Source: Steinernema hermaphroditum
Taxonomy: Eukaryota > Nematoda > Chromadorea > Rhabditida > Steinernematidae
Direction: 5' to 3'
Assembly (NCBI GenBank): GCA_030435675.1
Contig: CM059625.1
Location: 18,328,285 to 18,392,284, forward strand
Length of the DNA: 64,000 nt
Below are positions 25,942-45,909 of the stretch, piece after piece; within the stretch, counting starts at the first letter, position 1; each line of letters starts with the position of its first letter. The notes beneath the pieces were generated by a model. That model worked only from the letters and a program-made list of their open reading frames with translations, was not told where the DNA came from and made no database searches. A program made the position numbers and the translations under genes.

Positions 25942-26966
25942 TTACTTGCGTTTGATCGCACGATGAACCCTATGTTCAAACAGCTCAACGTTGTTCGATT
26001 TGGGTACATCTTTTAGGATACCCGCGACAATTACATCAGCAATGCCATAAGAATTGGTTGTGGAAAGAGTGTCCCATCGGCTCAGAAAGGCGCTGGCTTC
26101 GCGCATCAAAATCTCCTGAGACGTGTTACCGTGTACAACGTCATTTGCCTTCGCCATCCACCGATCCGAATGGATAGCCAGAACAGGAAATTCATCCGAA
26201 TACAGACCCAGACACTCTCCAATGTACTGCCAGAAGTTAACGCGATTCAAAAACGTTTCAGTAACACCGTTCTGCCCAACTGTTGCTCGGAATTTCTCTA
26301 AAAATCAAAGCCAATTACAAAGAAGTCTTAATTAGTCATACTTCCGTTGGCTTTGAATTCACAGCAGTTTTCTGCTGTTGGGACCAGGCATTGCATAATC
26401 TTCATCCACGCCGAATCCGCAGGCGTACCTTCAACTTTGAGAGCACTCCAGATGCTCTTCCCAGAAACCAAATCTAGGAGACGAGGTGGTGTGCAAGCGG
26501 GGATAGACTGATTAACGATAACCGATACCGGCTTGCCGTTGTTGATTGTAAATGGAACGCCATTTTCCTTGTAGCATGAATAGGCTCCTGTTTTCAATGT
26601 AGCTGCAGTGTTGAGCGCTTCCTTCTTTGCTACTTTGTCGGACTTCTTTGTAGATTTCTCAATAGACTTGGCCTTTCTTCCATCTTCAGGTACCGCGTTA
26701 GTACTAGAAGATTGAATCTTCAAAGCAGAGCATTCATTGCATTGCTGCATGGATTTTGTGAACGTAGATATACGCTTGATCAGAGCAACTTGCTGCTCCA
26801 AAAGTTTCTCCGCGGTAACCTCATTTGACAACGAAATAGATGCAGGTGTTGCAGGAAAAACAGTTACAGGTATGTCGGATTCTTCATGATAGCTTGGCAT
26901 ATGGTACATAATGTCAGTGGCAGCCACAACCTTATTGAACGTCGAGTGGGGAGCCAAGCGATACAT
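25942..26966 (-). CDS. AIMP2: AIMP2 (p38)-like multisynthetase-complex protein
   Basis: Two exons with a ~45-nt intron near 26297-26343 give about 320 residues, the length of vertebrate AIMP2. The N-terminus MYRLAPHSTF resembles the conserved lysyl-tRNA-synthetase-binding MYRLP motif of AIMP2. A leucine-rich segment (EKLLEQQVALIKRISTF) suits the coiled-coil region, a Lys/Ser linker follows, and the C-terminal part (NFWQYIGECLGLY.. to YGIADVIVAGIL) looks like a GST-C-type fold ending in a helix-D-V-hydrophobic pattern similar to AIMP2's TVADVVLWSVL. AIMP2 scaffolds the cytoplasmic multi-aminoacyl-tRNA-synthetase complex. The ATG directly follows a TACTTCAG acceptor, so the mRNA is probably trans-spliced. 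The family call rests on the short N-terminal motif, length and fold pattern, so it is moderate. Confidence 0.6.
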
Positions 26967-27443
26967 CTGAAGTATAGTATATTAACAATCAGCTCACGTC
27001 ATGTAAAAAGCAAAAACGTAAGAAACGTGTTGAGTTCTGCGTCTTCGCACACTAATATAGGTTGAATTTGAATACTACACGCATGGACTATTGCCAACAT
27101 AGTAAAGTCACCCTTACTTTACGGAAGGCCTCGAAAAGAACAGAAACAAACAATATATTGAAAACAATGCGTTGAGAAGAATAGAGGAACCCCATGCTTC
27201 AGTTAAGCGTTGTGAGTTTGTGGAAGGATTTGCTTTACGCGGTAGATAACTGACCGATTTATCATGTTGTTCCTGCCAAGACCATCGTGGAAATGAGCAG
27301 TCTCATAAAGGTCATCGGCTCGTTCAAGTTCGCCAACTGAACCATATAGACCGGCGCACAAAATATTCAGCGTTAAAAAGTGGTTTTACTTTCCAAATTT
27401 CATAGTAAACACGATTGAATTCATTGGATTGAAATGTCTATCC
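26967..27443. other. Intergenic, nothing recognised
   Basis: Spacer of 477 bp between WBP11 and the AIMP2-like gene on the same strand. No extra gene or repeat was recognised. Confidence 0.4.
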
Positions 27444-28479
27444 TTAATCAAATCTTTCGATACCGATGAAGTCTTTGTACGCTTCATCAACACTCTTGCC
27501 TTGGACACGCTCTGCTTTCTGTGGATGTTGCTTAACTGGACCAAGCTTTTGTGTCCTGTGCACTCTGAGCGAAAGTGGAACAAATCGTGTAGATTCTCTT
27601 CTCATGTCACGCATTTGCGGACCAGCACTAATTGTCGCCTCACCGATGACAACGGAATTGGCGGAGATCACTGCTTCACTCGGCCCAAGTGCCGTACCGT
27701 AGCCAAAACGTGATAGAGACGTGGACGCTGTGTATGTGGGCTTTAGTGGTGGGTGAACCATTCCTGGGGGGAGAACGCCCATAGCTCGCTCGCCACTGAA
27801 CAGATTTGCGGGAATCTCTACTGGCTCAAAGTCATCGTCCTCGTTAATGACCTTGGTCTCTTGGCCAACAAAGTGTACCTTTCCCCTTGCAGGTTCCGAT
27901 TCATCCTGATCCTCGTATTCAGAGTCGGACATAGGTTGTGAAAGTGTGCACGGTGGACCCGGAGGCGTGTTGTGAACAGTTACACTAGAGAGCGGCTTTT
28001 TTAGGATGCTTTTTTGCGGCACCGTAAGAGAATATGCCATTCCCTGAGGGGTGTAGGCAACCTTTGGATCGATGTAGCCTGTGCCAATGGGTAACGGTAT
28101 TGCGTTTGGATCTTCCATTGCGGCGAACTTAGCTGCTCGGTAATGGTTTTCCCTGTCCGCACGTTCTTCGTTGTACACGCGAAGCATTGATTCTAGCTGT
28201 TTTGCCTGACGCTCATTTTTATCGTTTCTGTACATGTTAATTATTTCTTTGAAGTTGCACAGAAGCTTGCTTCTCTTTTCAACGATGACCGATATCGAAT
28301 TCCTGATCGTCCAACTTGCGAATGCTGTCGAGAAGTTCACTAGGATTCCTCGCCTTGACAATGGCCTGGCGGACCATCGTTCTCTGCTTTTTATTCCGTC
28401 GCAGCTCCTTCTGACGTTGCTGTTTTCGTTCTCTATCTGCCGGGTTCATCACTCGCTCGGACTTATTATGACGAGCCAT
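27444..28479 (-). CDS. WBP11: WW domain-binding protein 11 (splicing factor)
   Basis: Starts MARHNKSERVMNPADRERKQ, followed by QQRQKELRRNKKQRTMVR, the hallmark N-terminal basic region of WBP11/NpwBP. Downstream are a coiled segment, PNAIPLPIG, a QKSILKKPLSS motif, proline-rich and acidic stretches, and the conserved C-terminus TRFVPLSLRVHR .. DEAYKDFIGIERF. WBP11 is a nuclear protein that binds WW-domain proteins (PQBP1) through proline-rich motifs and takes part in pre-mRNA splicing. About 330 residues here against 641 in human: most of the Pro-rich region is lacking. A frame change occurs at about 28280-28300. Either a 36- or 43-nt intron (ending TTCAAAG) removes part of a conserved helix, or there is a true single-base shift (see findings). 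Confidence 0.9.
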
Positions 28480-28966
28480 AATTGTGAGGGCGTTTTATTC
28501 TATAATGACAACCATTAATATTCACGTGTAATTTCGATTTGGCGCGCTTCATAATGCTTCACGTAACGCCGTTTAGAAGAATTACTCAGAAAAGTGTGAG
28601 TATATATGTATGTTTGTAAGTCTTCGGAAAACGAACTACAGAGCTCTACAGCGGGGCTCTCACCACGCATGATTTGTTAGAATTTTGCATAGCTAAACCG
28701 CACAATATAATGCCTGAAAACGTATTTCGATCTTTGTCACGGCTTGACGCCTGTCACAGTTCTGTAATTTCAATTTACCACACAGCGCAAAAAACACCTG
28801 GCCGAAATTGGATACTTAAGCAGAAAGAAGGTTTTTTTTCGGTCTGCTTCTGAGATCCAGACGATCTTCCTATCGATTAAGACCGTCCTTTTTGCGATTT
28901 GCGCTTTCCAATGGCACTATACAGGATTCCGCGTGGTTCTACATCCAAAGCTCTGAAACCTACTTA
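28480..28966. other. Upstream region of WBP11
   Basis: No gene is supported. It contains a homopolymer run near 28830. It precedes repeat copy 3 and should include the WBP11 promoter. Confidence 0.4.
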
Positions 28967-29500
28967 CTACTTTACTACTGTATTCCGTGAATCAAATGCA
29001 TTTCACCTCGCACGACACCGATAATAGGGCTTAGGCAGATTTGACAGCGGATATCACAGACAGCCGGCTTCATCCCTGGCGTGGCGTCGATGTCGAACCG
29101 CTCGCACGGGGCAGGCGTCTGGGAGTCGGCGAAACTTCGAAGGCGGCAGCGGATCTTCTCGTGGCGTTTGCGGCTCAGGGGCGACTTCGGGGCTCGCATC
29201 GCATAAAAAAGCTATCATAGAGTCCGTTTTGAAATGTTGGGCTTTTCTTCACGAAGTGCGCTTTACGGGGCATGCGGAAATCGTCGAAACTGCAGAAACG
29301 GCGGCAGAACATCGTCTTCGCAGGCGTTTGCAACACAGCTGACGCTTTTGAGCTTGCATCTGCTTCGGCGAGATGAATCCGTGTTCGGGGGTAGCGTCTT
29401 CGCTGGCCCTCAGAGGGTCGGCGACCTTCGGGATGACTTCTCACGCAGATGGATTCCTGGCGTCGGACATCTTGTTGCCAGCGGTGGTGTGACTACCATA
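28967..29500 (-). repeat. Dispersed SINE-like repeat, copy 3 (diverged)
   Basis: Reverse-complement relative of the copy at 4691-5150, sharing CTTCATCCCTGGCGTGGCGT, GTCGATGTCGAACCG, GGTCGGCGACCTTCGGGATG and CTGGCGTCGGACATCTTGTT. The middle (about 29165-29310) is rearranged, with parts of the element apparently duplicated, so this copy looks older or chimeric. Confidence 0.7.
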
Positions 29501-29698
29501 TATCCTAAATAGACTAAGTAATTACAAATCATGAAAACGCCTTTGAATTAAATACAGAGGAAACGGCCGTCACCATAGCATGTGATTCTCTATGGACCTA
29601 CTGGTCTTGACAGGGTTATGAGCTCTGTCGGAATTGACAAGAAGACTAAATCCGCAATCAATCTTTGCTAAGGCAAAACCATCGAACTCATAACACTA

Positions 29699-29845
29699 CG
29701 CACATCGAGTCTTGTGTTTGTCCCTGTTTCTGCCTCTGCTGTGGCTCCGACCACCGCTGTTTCCGCAGGCTCTGGTGCTGCCAATAAAGCTACATCTGCT
29801 TAGAATGAGGAAAAGAAGGAAGCAAAAGAGGAGCCCGATGACTAG
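29699..29845 (+). pseudogene. Possible 3'-end scrap of a processed gene
   Basis: One frame reads as a protein-like tail: FVPVSASAVAPTTAVSAGSG, then AANKATSA, an in-frame TAG, and NEEKKEAKEEPDD followed by TAG. The Ala/Thr/Val-rich then Lys/Glu-rich composition with GC-biased codons is unlike the AT-rich surroundings. No upstream exon or start was found. It may be a retro-copied or truncated gene end. I do not recognise the parent. Confidence 0.35.
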
Positions 29846-29924
29846 ATGGGTTTTGTCTGTTCGACTGTATATCGTATCACTTTGATTTGTTTTTGTTCGA
29901 TTTTTCCACGATTTTTTCCACGAT

Positions 29925-30418
29925 TTTATTTCGCGAATCAAAGGCATTATGCCTTGCGCGACACCGAAAATAGACAAATAGAGGATGTCTGGAAGACGGC
30001 TTCATCCCTGGCGCGGCGTAGATGTCGAACCGGTGGTTGGCGGAGAGCTTCATGGGGCTTCTGGGAATCGGCAAATCTTCGGATTCAGGAGCGGAACATC
30101 GTTTGCGGCACAGCGCACGCTTCTGTGCTCGAATCTGATGGTCCGTGGTCCGGGAGTTGCGTCTTCGATGGTGGTGGCGTCCTCAGCCCGTCGGCGACCT
30201 TCGGGATGACTTCTCACGTGGCCGGATTCCTGGCGTCGGACATCTTGTTGTCAACGGTGGTGGGACTACGGCTTCCGGGTGTCCCAATTCCCTCTGGAAG
30301 CCGGAACAGTCACAACTGCCACGGGGTTTGCCATCTGACCGACCAGACACTCAGAGAGCGACCGGAGGGACCGACCGCTCGCCACCGCGACACGAGTGAG
30401 AGTCGACACGAGTGAAAG
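29925..30418 (-). repeat. Dispersed SINE-like repeat, copy 4
   Basis: Near full-length reverse complement of 4691-5150: starts (in + reading) GATTTTATTTCGCGAATCAA and ends TCAGAGAGCGACCGGAGG, sharing almost every block including TCCCTCTGGAAGCCGGAACA versus TTCCGGCTTCCAGAAGGAAT on the other strand. It lies 425 bp from copy 3 in the same orientation. Confidence 0.75.
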
Positions 30419-31192
30419 TCGTTCGATATTATTGGTAAAATCGATAAAAAATTATGACAAGATGCCACACAAAGAACCGAAATAGATGATATTATAACCG
30501 AACATCCCTAAGTGACAGCGATAGCATCCTCATTATGGCAATGACCGAATGACGACGACAAGTGCATGTTTTGTTACTGAATGTCAAAAACGTGTATTTC
30601 GTTACATTAGTATTAAAATTGCAAACATTGTATATACCAAATTATGTGGTAACTTGAGGTTTAAGTTTATTAAATTAAAAAAAAACATAAACATAATATT
30701 GCGAAGCTAACAAGTACTTCATCCCTAGGAATTCTGGCAGTCACAGTACGAATGAAAAATGCGCAGTTCTAAATGAATTATAACTTTTCTAGCAAACATC
30801 ATGGCACGCGTATTTCTCTGTGCAAGCTCAGGTGGTCACCTAGCAACCCATAGTGAATCGAGAGCGTAAGCTTGAATGCAAGCGTTTGAGTGTGAACAGG
30901 GTGAGGAGCCGATGAATTTCGCTTTGGCCGCGACCCACAGCTGGGCAAGAGACGAGAGGGAGAGTCGCCGCGTGATCCTAGTGTAATGAGAGAGATAAAT
31001 GCAGTATAGTGCTAGAGGCCGACCAGTAGCTTTTTCTCCTTCATCTCTCCTCGCCCCAGCTAGCCTCTGATCAATAGAGTGGCGCACCCAACACAGCCGC
31101 AACGAAGCAAAGCAGCAGCTCTATGCTGGCTAGTTGGCTTTCGAGTCTGGCCTTTATGTCACCGACGACCTTCGTCAATGAATTGAGTTAAT
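30419..31192. other. Upstream region of egl-19
   Basis: No gene is supported. AT-rich to about 30720, then a more mixed sequence leading into the first candidate egl-19 exon. It probably includes promoter elements that I cannot identify by eye. Confidence 0.4.
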
Positions 31193-40930
<9,738 letters not shown>

Positions 40931-41754
40931 CAAAGGTCGCCTTCTCCTTTCTCTTCCGGTTACTAATTTTAACGACTGTACTTTCGATTTTTTATGACTA
41001 CTATACCTTCAATATGTATTTAAAGTTGATTGTTGTGTATTTTTAAAGAACAGTGACAAGATGTGATTAGCTTCTCTATATCGAGGAGCGCACGAATTTA
41101 TGCTCAACTCCCTCTTACAACCCCGTTCCATTATCTTCTCCTATAATTTTAAGCGCCTTGAATTGCTGTTATTTGTTTTCCACTCTCTACCTACTTCTCC
41201 CAGTTCGATTCAAAGTGTCCTTACTTTATTACGCTTGGGATATCCAAGTTCCTTGTCATCTATACCTTCGGTGCTATTTTTGTGAAAGAACGTGATAAAA
41301 AGAACGATTACTAATACGATCGACAGAACTATTGAAGTGGGTGTATGAAAGATGGTGTACCATTTCAGTATCTGTTTGGTGGGTTAACAACGTCTGGACA
41401 AAACCGCCAAGCGGACAAAACCGCCAAATATCACATCGTTTGTAACGTGTAGTACTAGAATGCCAGCAAACCAACACGAAAAGCAAGCCCGAAGGACGAT
41501 CCCTTTTGTCGTGATGGCTTCGCTAACATTCTACTACTACACGGCACAAACGCCATATTTGTCGGTTTTTTCCATTCGGCGGCTATGCACATTTCGCGGT
41601 TGTGCCTTCGGTAGTTTTGTTTTTGGCGGTTTTGGCCGTAACGATGACAGTTTCATGGAACGGCAATACCATTCGTATGTGTCCGTTTGTTAAAGAGTGG
41701 TGGGTTTCAGGTTTTCGGGACGGGTACGCGCCCGCTTCGGATTGTTTTTCTGAC
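40931..41754. other. egl-19 3' region and spacer
   Basis: Should contain the egl-19 3' UTR. Frames at 41460-41925 on + and 41274-41774 on - are not supported by splice signals or homology. Confidence 0.4.
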
Positions 41755-42300
41755 TGTTTACTGATGCCAGACAAAAATCGAGCTAATAGTGTGCTCCATG
41801 AACATCAAACAGAAATCTCTCTGCCCAAAATGGAGAGCCATCGTGGAGGTCAACTTGGAAACACGGTCTCGGGCGATCGCATTTTCTGTGAATCTAAGGG
41901 CCATTTTTTCAACGTTAGGCCTTAATTTCCGTAAAGCAGAAATAAGCTCGTGGAGTCGCTGTGTGCGTGTAGTAGCTATAAGTGAGAGTTACCTGCTGCA
42001 TGTCTCCATTGCTTATACATGTATAACTTAAGCAATTGGAAGCGCAGGGGATAGCAGAATATGATGATCGGATCGGACATTGTTTTTGATAGGTGAATTC
42101 AGTGGGCAAGACCGAATGATGCAACAGACTGAACGGAGGCATCACATAATTAGTACCAAGCAGTCTGCACACGACATCGCATTTCGCAATGGCGAGGTAC
42201 CAGATTGAGGGCCGGCAAGAAAGAATTGTTATCGAAAGTCACGAAGAATGCGATGGACAAGCGGTATGTCGTAATGTGGGCTGAGAGTTAGCTGAACTCA
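41755..42300 (+). repeat. Dispersed repeat family B, copy 2
   Basis: Matches copies at 5519-6080 and 52480-53090 in order: CTCTCTGCCCAAAATGGAGA, GGTCAACTTGGAAACACGG, the CCTTAATTTCCGTAAAGCAG block, GCTCGTGGAGTCGC, GAGAGTTACCTGCTGCATGT and a distal GCGAGGTACCAG block ending near GAGAGTTAGCTGAACTC. Confidence 0.75.
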
Positions 42301-43350
42301 TCAACGCGCCCATCGATTATGCCAAAAAAAAACAATGAGAATATAGCCGATATTTATAACGGGTGCCATTAGTTGTTGAACAACCTAATACTTGGTGCAA
42401 AGAAATGGTGAATCTCATATTAAAGAAGAACCAGAAAAAAAGATAGCTGTGGTTGCTCATTTGTAACATTTCTATGCTGCATATTTCTAATCTCGACACA
42501 AATGAGCAGATAACCATTCGAATTTTCGATTCCCAAGCGGCAGTAGTGCGCAGGCATAAATGGCAATAGAAAGGTTTATAAACGAACGGCTGACATTTGG
42601 ATGAAGCTGTTGGATGAACATCCAAAACGACCAAAAATCAAAACGAACTGTAGAAATCTACCAATGATCTCACCGGATCATTGTTGCCACCCTGCTTGAA
42701 CACACAAAGGCAACTTCGAAAGTAAGTACATCTGAAAGATTGGGTTAGCCACAGCTGTAACTGGTTCCAATAATGTTCCTATGCTTTTAATAATCTTCCT
42801 GATTTTCGCTTCGGCTCGTCTTGATTTATCGGGTCGACGCACACAGAAATGCGGTATATTTTAAAAAGGAAATTCATCATGAAAACGTGGTAAATAGAAG
42901 TTTGATCCAAAAAATATTCGCCTTTATTATCAAAGACTTCCCGCTGACGTCCACGTCGAGAATTAATGCCATTCTCACAGAACTCACGGCTTCGACAGGA
43001 AAGTTTGGACCAGAAAAAGTTACTAACCCAAATTTCGATTTCTTCACGGCCTTTTTAAGTTTTTTTTCTGTCAAGGACTGGTGCATCCACTGGAATAAGT
43101 GGTAGAAGGGCAGTTCTTCGATATTCTCTCTTCATTGCTTACCTTGCGATTTTATTCAATTGCTATTTGAAAAACGTTATATTCGAAAGAGACAGTTCTG
43201 CTGGATGATCATTGATATATGTGTTAACAGGTGGTCTCTGGAGAATAGGTTCAGTTCATCAACTTTATGAAAGACTGAACTATTTAAACATGTTTGCATT
43301 TTACTCTTTCTTGCCGCTCTGTTTAATACTTTTATCCCTGTATACCAAAT
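42301..43350. other. Intergenic, nothing recognised
   Basis: Spacer before the palindromic element. Frames of 70-105 codons overlap on both strands without support. Confidence 0.4.
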
Positions 43351-43702
43351 AGAGTTGTCATCGGGTCGAACCCGAAAATCCGCATTTTTTGCAGTAGGGA
43401 CCAATTTTGAAGTCCAATCGAGAAACTTCTAAGTGCGCTGGCTTCGACCCAACGTCGCAGCCCAGCACAATCAAAAAACTTGGCCGAACAACGAGAAAGT
43501 CCATTCAAAAATTTTCGGGTTCAGATTTTCGGGTTCGGGCTTTTCGGGTTTCACCCCTAATTTGGCCTTGTTTTGCTGCGCGGTCAAATGTTTCTGATTG
43601 TGCTGGGCTGCGACGTTGGGTTGGAAGTTTCTCGATTGGACTTCAAAATTGGTCCGTGCTGCAAAATATGCGGATTTTCGGGTTCGACCCGATGACAACT
43701 CT
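43351..43702. mobile_element. Palindromic MITE (foldback element)
   Basis: The first ~140 bp are repeated, nearly unchanged, as the reverse complement of the last ~140 bp: AGAGTTGTCATCGGGTCGAA at the left against TTCGACCCGATGACAACTCT at the right; CCAATTTTGAAGTCCAATCG against CGATTGGACTTCAAAATTGG; and CGTCGCAGCCCAGCACAATC against GATTGTGCTGGGCTGCGACG. A short unpaired centre separates the arms. The outer ends are TAGAG..CTCTA, compatible with insertion at TA. There is no coding capacity, so this is a non-autonomous DNA element. Its right end is 20 bp from the start codon of the MINDY gene. Confidence 0.9.
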
Positions 43703-43721
43703 AATACTAAACATTTCAGAC

Positions 43722-45112
43722 ATGACGCAGCAAGAAAACAGTGATGTTGAAGCGAGCTGTTCCAGCCCAACAGGTAACGGGACGACAACTTCCGCCGTAT
43801 CATATGCCCCGAATGTCATATCAACTCCGGCCGGCCCATATAAGGTACAAGCACATGTGATTCCTCATTTCCTATAACAGTGTTCAGCTCCGATCCATTC
43901 AGCAGGAGAATGGAAAACAATTTACGATCGTATTGCAAGACGAGAATGGTCCTTGCTTTCTCTTAGCAGTTGTAAATTGCTTAATACTGAAGGGTTTTGA
44001 CTAGTAGCTGGCTTCTCATTCAATCTCTCGCGATTTAGGAGAACTTGATATCGAAAGTCGTGCTAAACATGCTGGAGAAGTTACCTTCAGCCAGCTCATA
44101 AACTTGGTAGGAAGCTATCTCCTCGACCAATCGGAGCGGAATGCATCCCTTTTGGGAAATCTTAACATGGAGAGTGTAGTAAAAAATTGTTTCGAGCGGT
44201 TGGAAAACATAAATACCGGTGTCGATATAGACATAAAATTTGATAGGTGCGTCGCTGTGTGTTCTTGACGTAAATATGTGCATGTTTAGGATTACAAGCT
44301 TCAAAAACTTCGAAATGCCTGGATTTGTTGAATTACTGGGGCTCAGTTTGTTTCACGGTTGGGTAATCGATCCACAGGATACTGAGTTATGTATGTGACC
44401 TCCAGTGAACATTTTACTTTTATCAAGCCGTACACAGACGAACTCATTAAAGACAAGACCTATGAAGAATGCAAATTTTATTCCTTGTCTTGCGAAAACA
44501 AACGGCTAGAAGACTTTTTGAAGACGCAGCTAACGTTTAACGGACTGCACGACATAAATCAAGCAATGGGTAATGGAGAAACTGCCGTCTTTTTCCGCAA
44601 CAATCATTTTTCGACCATCGTGAAACGGAAGGTGTAGAGTTTCAACTCATCTGTTTCGCAAATTTTGCTTGCAGGATAATGTTTACCAACTAGCCACAGA
44701 CATTAGTTTTCTTCATTATCAAAACGCAAATTTTGTTTACGAGGCCCTTGTCAATATGGATGGCGACACGTTTTACGTTGATGCCGACTTCCGCACTGAA
44801 GAAGCAAGAAAAGTCGCGCTAATACCTTCTCCACGCAATGACTATACCGTAGCACTGTACGAGCACTGCGGAAATGTATAATTATAATGTTGGAGATGAT
44901 TCAGAAGTAGTCAAAGAACTTCAAATGGAAGTAAGTCAACCGTTACCCGGCCGTCGTTGGTCTCAACTCATCACGCATCAAATCCGGGTACGCCATTAAC
45001 TCGCGAATCAGCAGCCTCCCGAGATTTGCCTAATCCCACTATGCAGTTCCCTCTGAACACTGGTCATGAGCTTAGGCATCGCTCACAGAATTCTAAGGTA
45101 AGCGCGACATAG
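43722..45112 (+). CDS. MINDY: MINDY-1/2 family K48-linkage deubiquitinase
   Basis: Seven exons (43722-43844, 43888-43993, 44039-~44247, 44290-44387, 44435-~44631, ~44675-44856, 44905-45112) give about 373 residues. The catalytic Cys lies in QDENGPCFLLAVVNCL and the catalytic His in FFRNNHFSTIVKRK. Other family blocks are LLGLSLFHGWVIDPQ, YQLATDISFL, VNMDGDTFYVDADF and DYTVALSSQ. MINDY enzymes trim long K48-linked polyubiquitin chains. An unspliced reading suggests a frame break at 44388, but a 47-nt intron (GTATGTGACC..ACACAG) restores ELYDELIKDK, so the gene looks intact. The tail after the catalytic domain is Ser/Thr/Pro-rich, without a clear ubiquitin-binding motif. The ATG follows CATTTCAGAC, a probable trans-splice acceptor. 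Confidence 0.9.
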
Positions 45113-45128
45113 GATATGAGGCTCTGTA

Positions 45129-45477
45129 AGAGAATAGTGAACAAAACCGCACTAAACTCACAGAACTGAATTTAGATTGACAAAATGGTATTTACATTGA
45201 CAAAAGTAAACTACAAATAACAAAACTGTATTTTTACTGCCAGAATCAAATGTCACTGACAAAACAGAATTTCACTAACAAAATGTTTTTTTTTGCCGTT
45301 AGCTATCAGTACCTATCATTTAGGCACACGTTTATTTGGCCGTTGTCAGTGAGCAGTGTATTCTTACGATTTAGTCTATTAAAATGCCATTGTGCCAATT
45401 TGGTGCCATTTTGTCAATATAATCTTAGTTCTCTCAATTTAGTGCGGTTTTGGTTACTACTATTCCCTAGCAGAGCC
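45129..45477. mobile_element. Short inverted-repeat element (MITE-like)
   Basis: The left arm begins AGAGAATAGTGAACAAAACC and continues GCACTAAACTCACAGAACTG; the right arm is the reverse complement of a closely related sequence (AGTGCGGTTTTGGTTACTAC at about 45450-45470, preceded by GCCATTTTGTCAATATAATC). Arms are about 65 bp, and the middle contains several degenerate ACAAAA/TGACAAAA units. There is no coding capacity. It sits between the MINDY gene and the kinase gene. Confidence 0.75.
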
Positions 45478-45909
45478 GATATGACACTAAGTACATTGTT
45501 TCTAGTGCAACTTATTGTGAATGCCCAAATAAAAGAAGAAAATGCTCAGCACGAAAAAAAGAAACATAGCACTGAATGTGCTCTACTGATGTTTATGTAT
45601 TTGGCTCATCATAAATTCCCGTAAATAGAGTTTTTCTGGAGTTCTGGCGGAGAACGAGTACTGTTGTGTTTAAATTGATGACTTCTGTCGTTAACGTTAA
45701 ACCCATGCCTGGTGTGCGCAATTCCATTTTTCAATGGAGGCAAACATCATATCAGGTCTTGTCACGAGAATCCTGCTGGATAACACGTTCTCACGTCCAA
45801 AAGCATTGCTATCAGCAATCGCCGTTTCTCGGCTCTCCATGAGTCACCTCGCGCTTACCTATTAAGCTGTCAAAAAAACTGGGCCGCTCGGACTTGGTTA
45901 TCAGCGAAC
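45478..45909. other. Upstream region of the IKK-epsilon-type kinase
   Basis: No gene is supported. It lies between the inverted-repeat element and the kinase start and should hold the kinase promoter or a trans-splice acceptor. Confidence 0.4.

Noticed and set aside
43360..43380. GGTCGAACCC resembling a tRNA T-loop
   Set aside because: It lies in the arm of a palindromic element and no cloverleaf can be drawn around it.
44380..44440. Apparent frameshift in the MINDY gene after HGWVIDPQDTEL
   Set aside because: A 47-nt GT..AG intron restores the frame and the conserved spacing.
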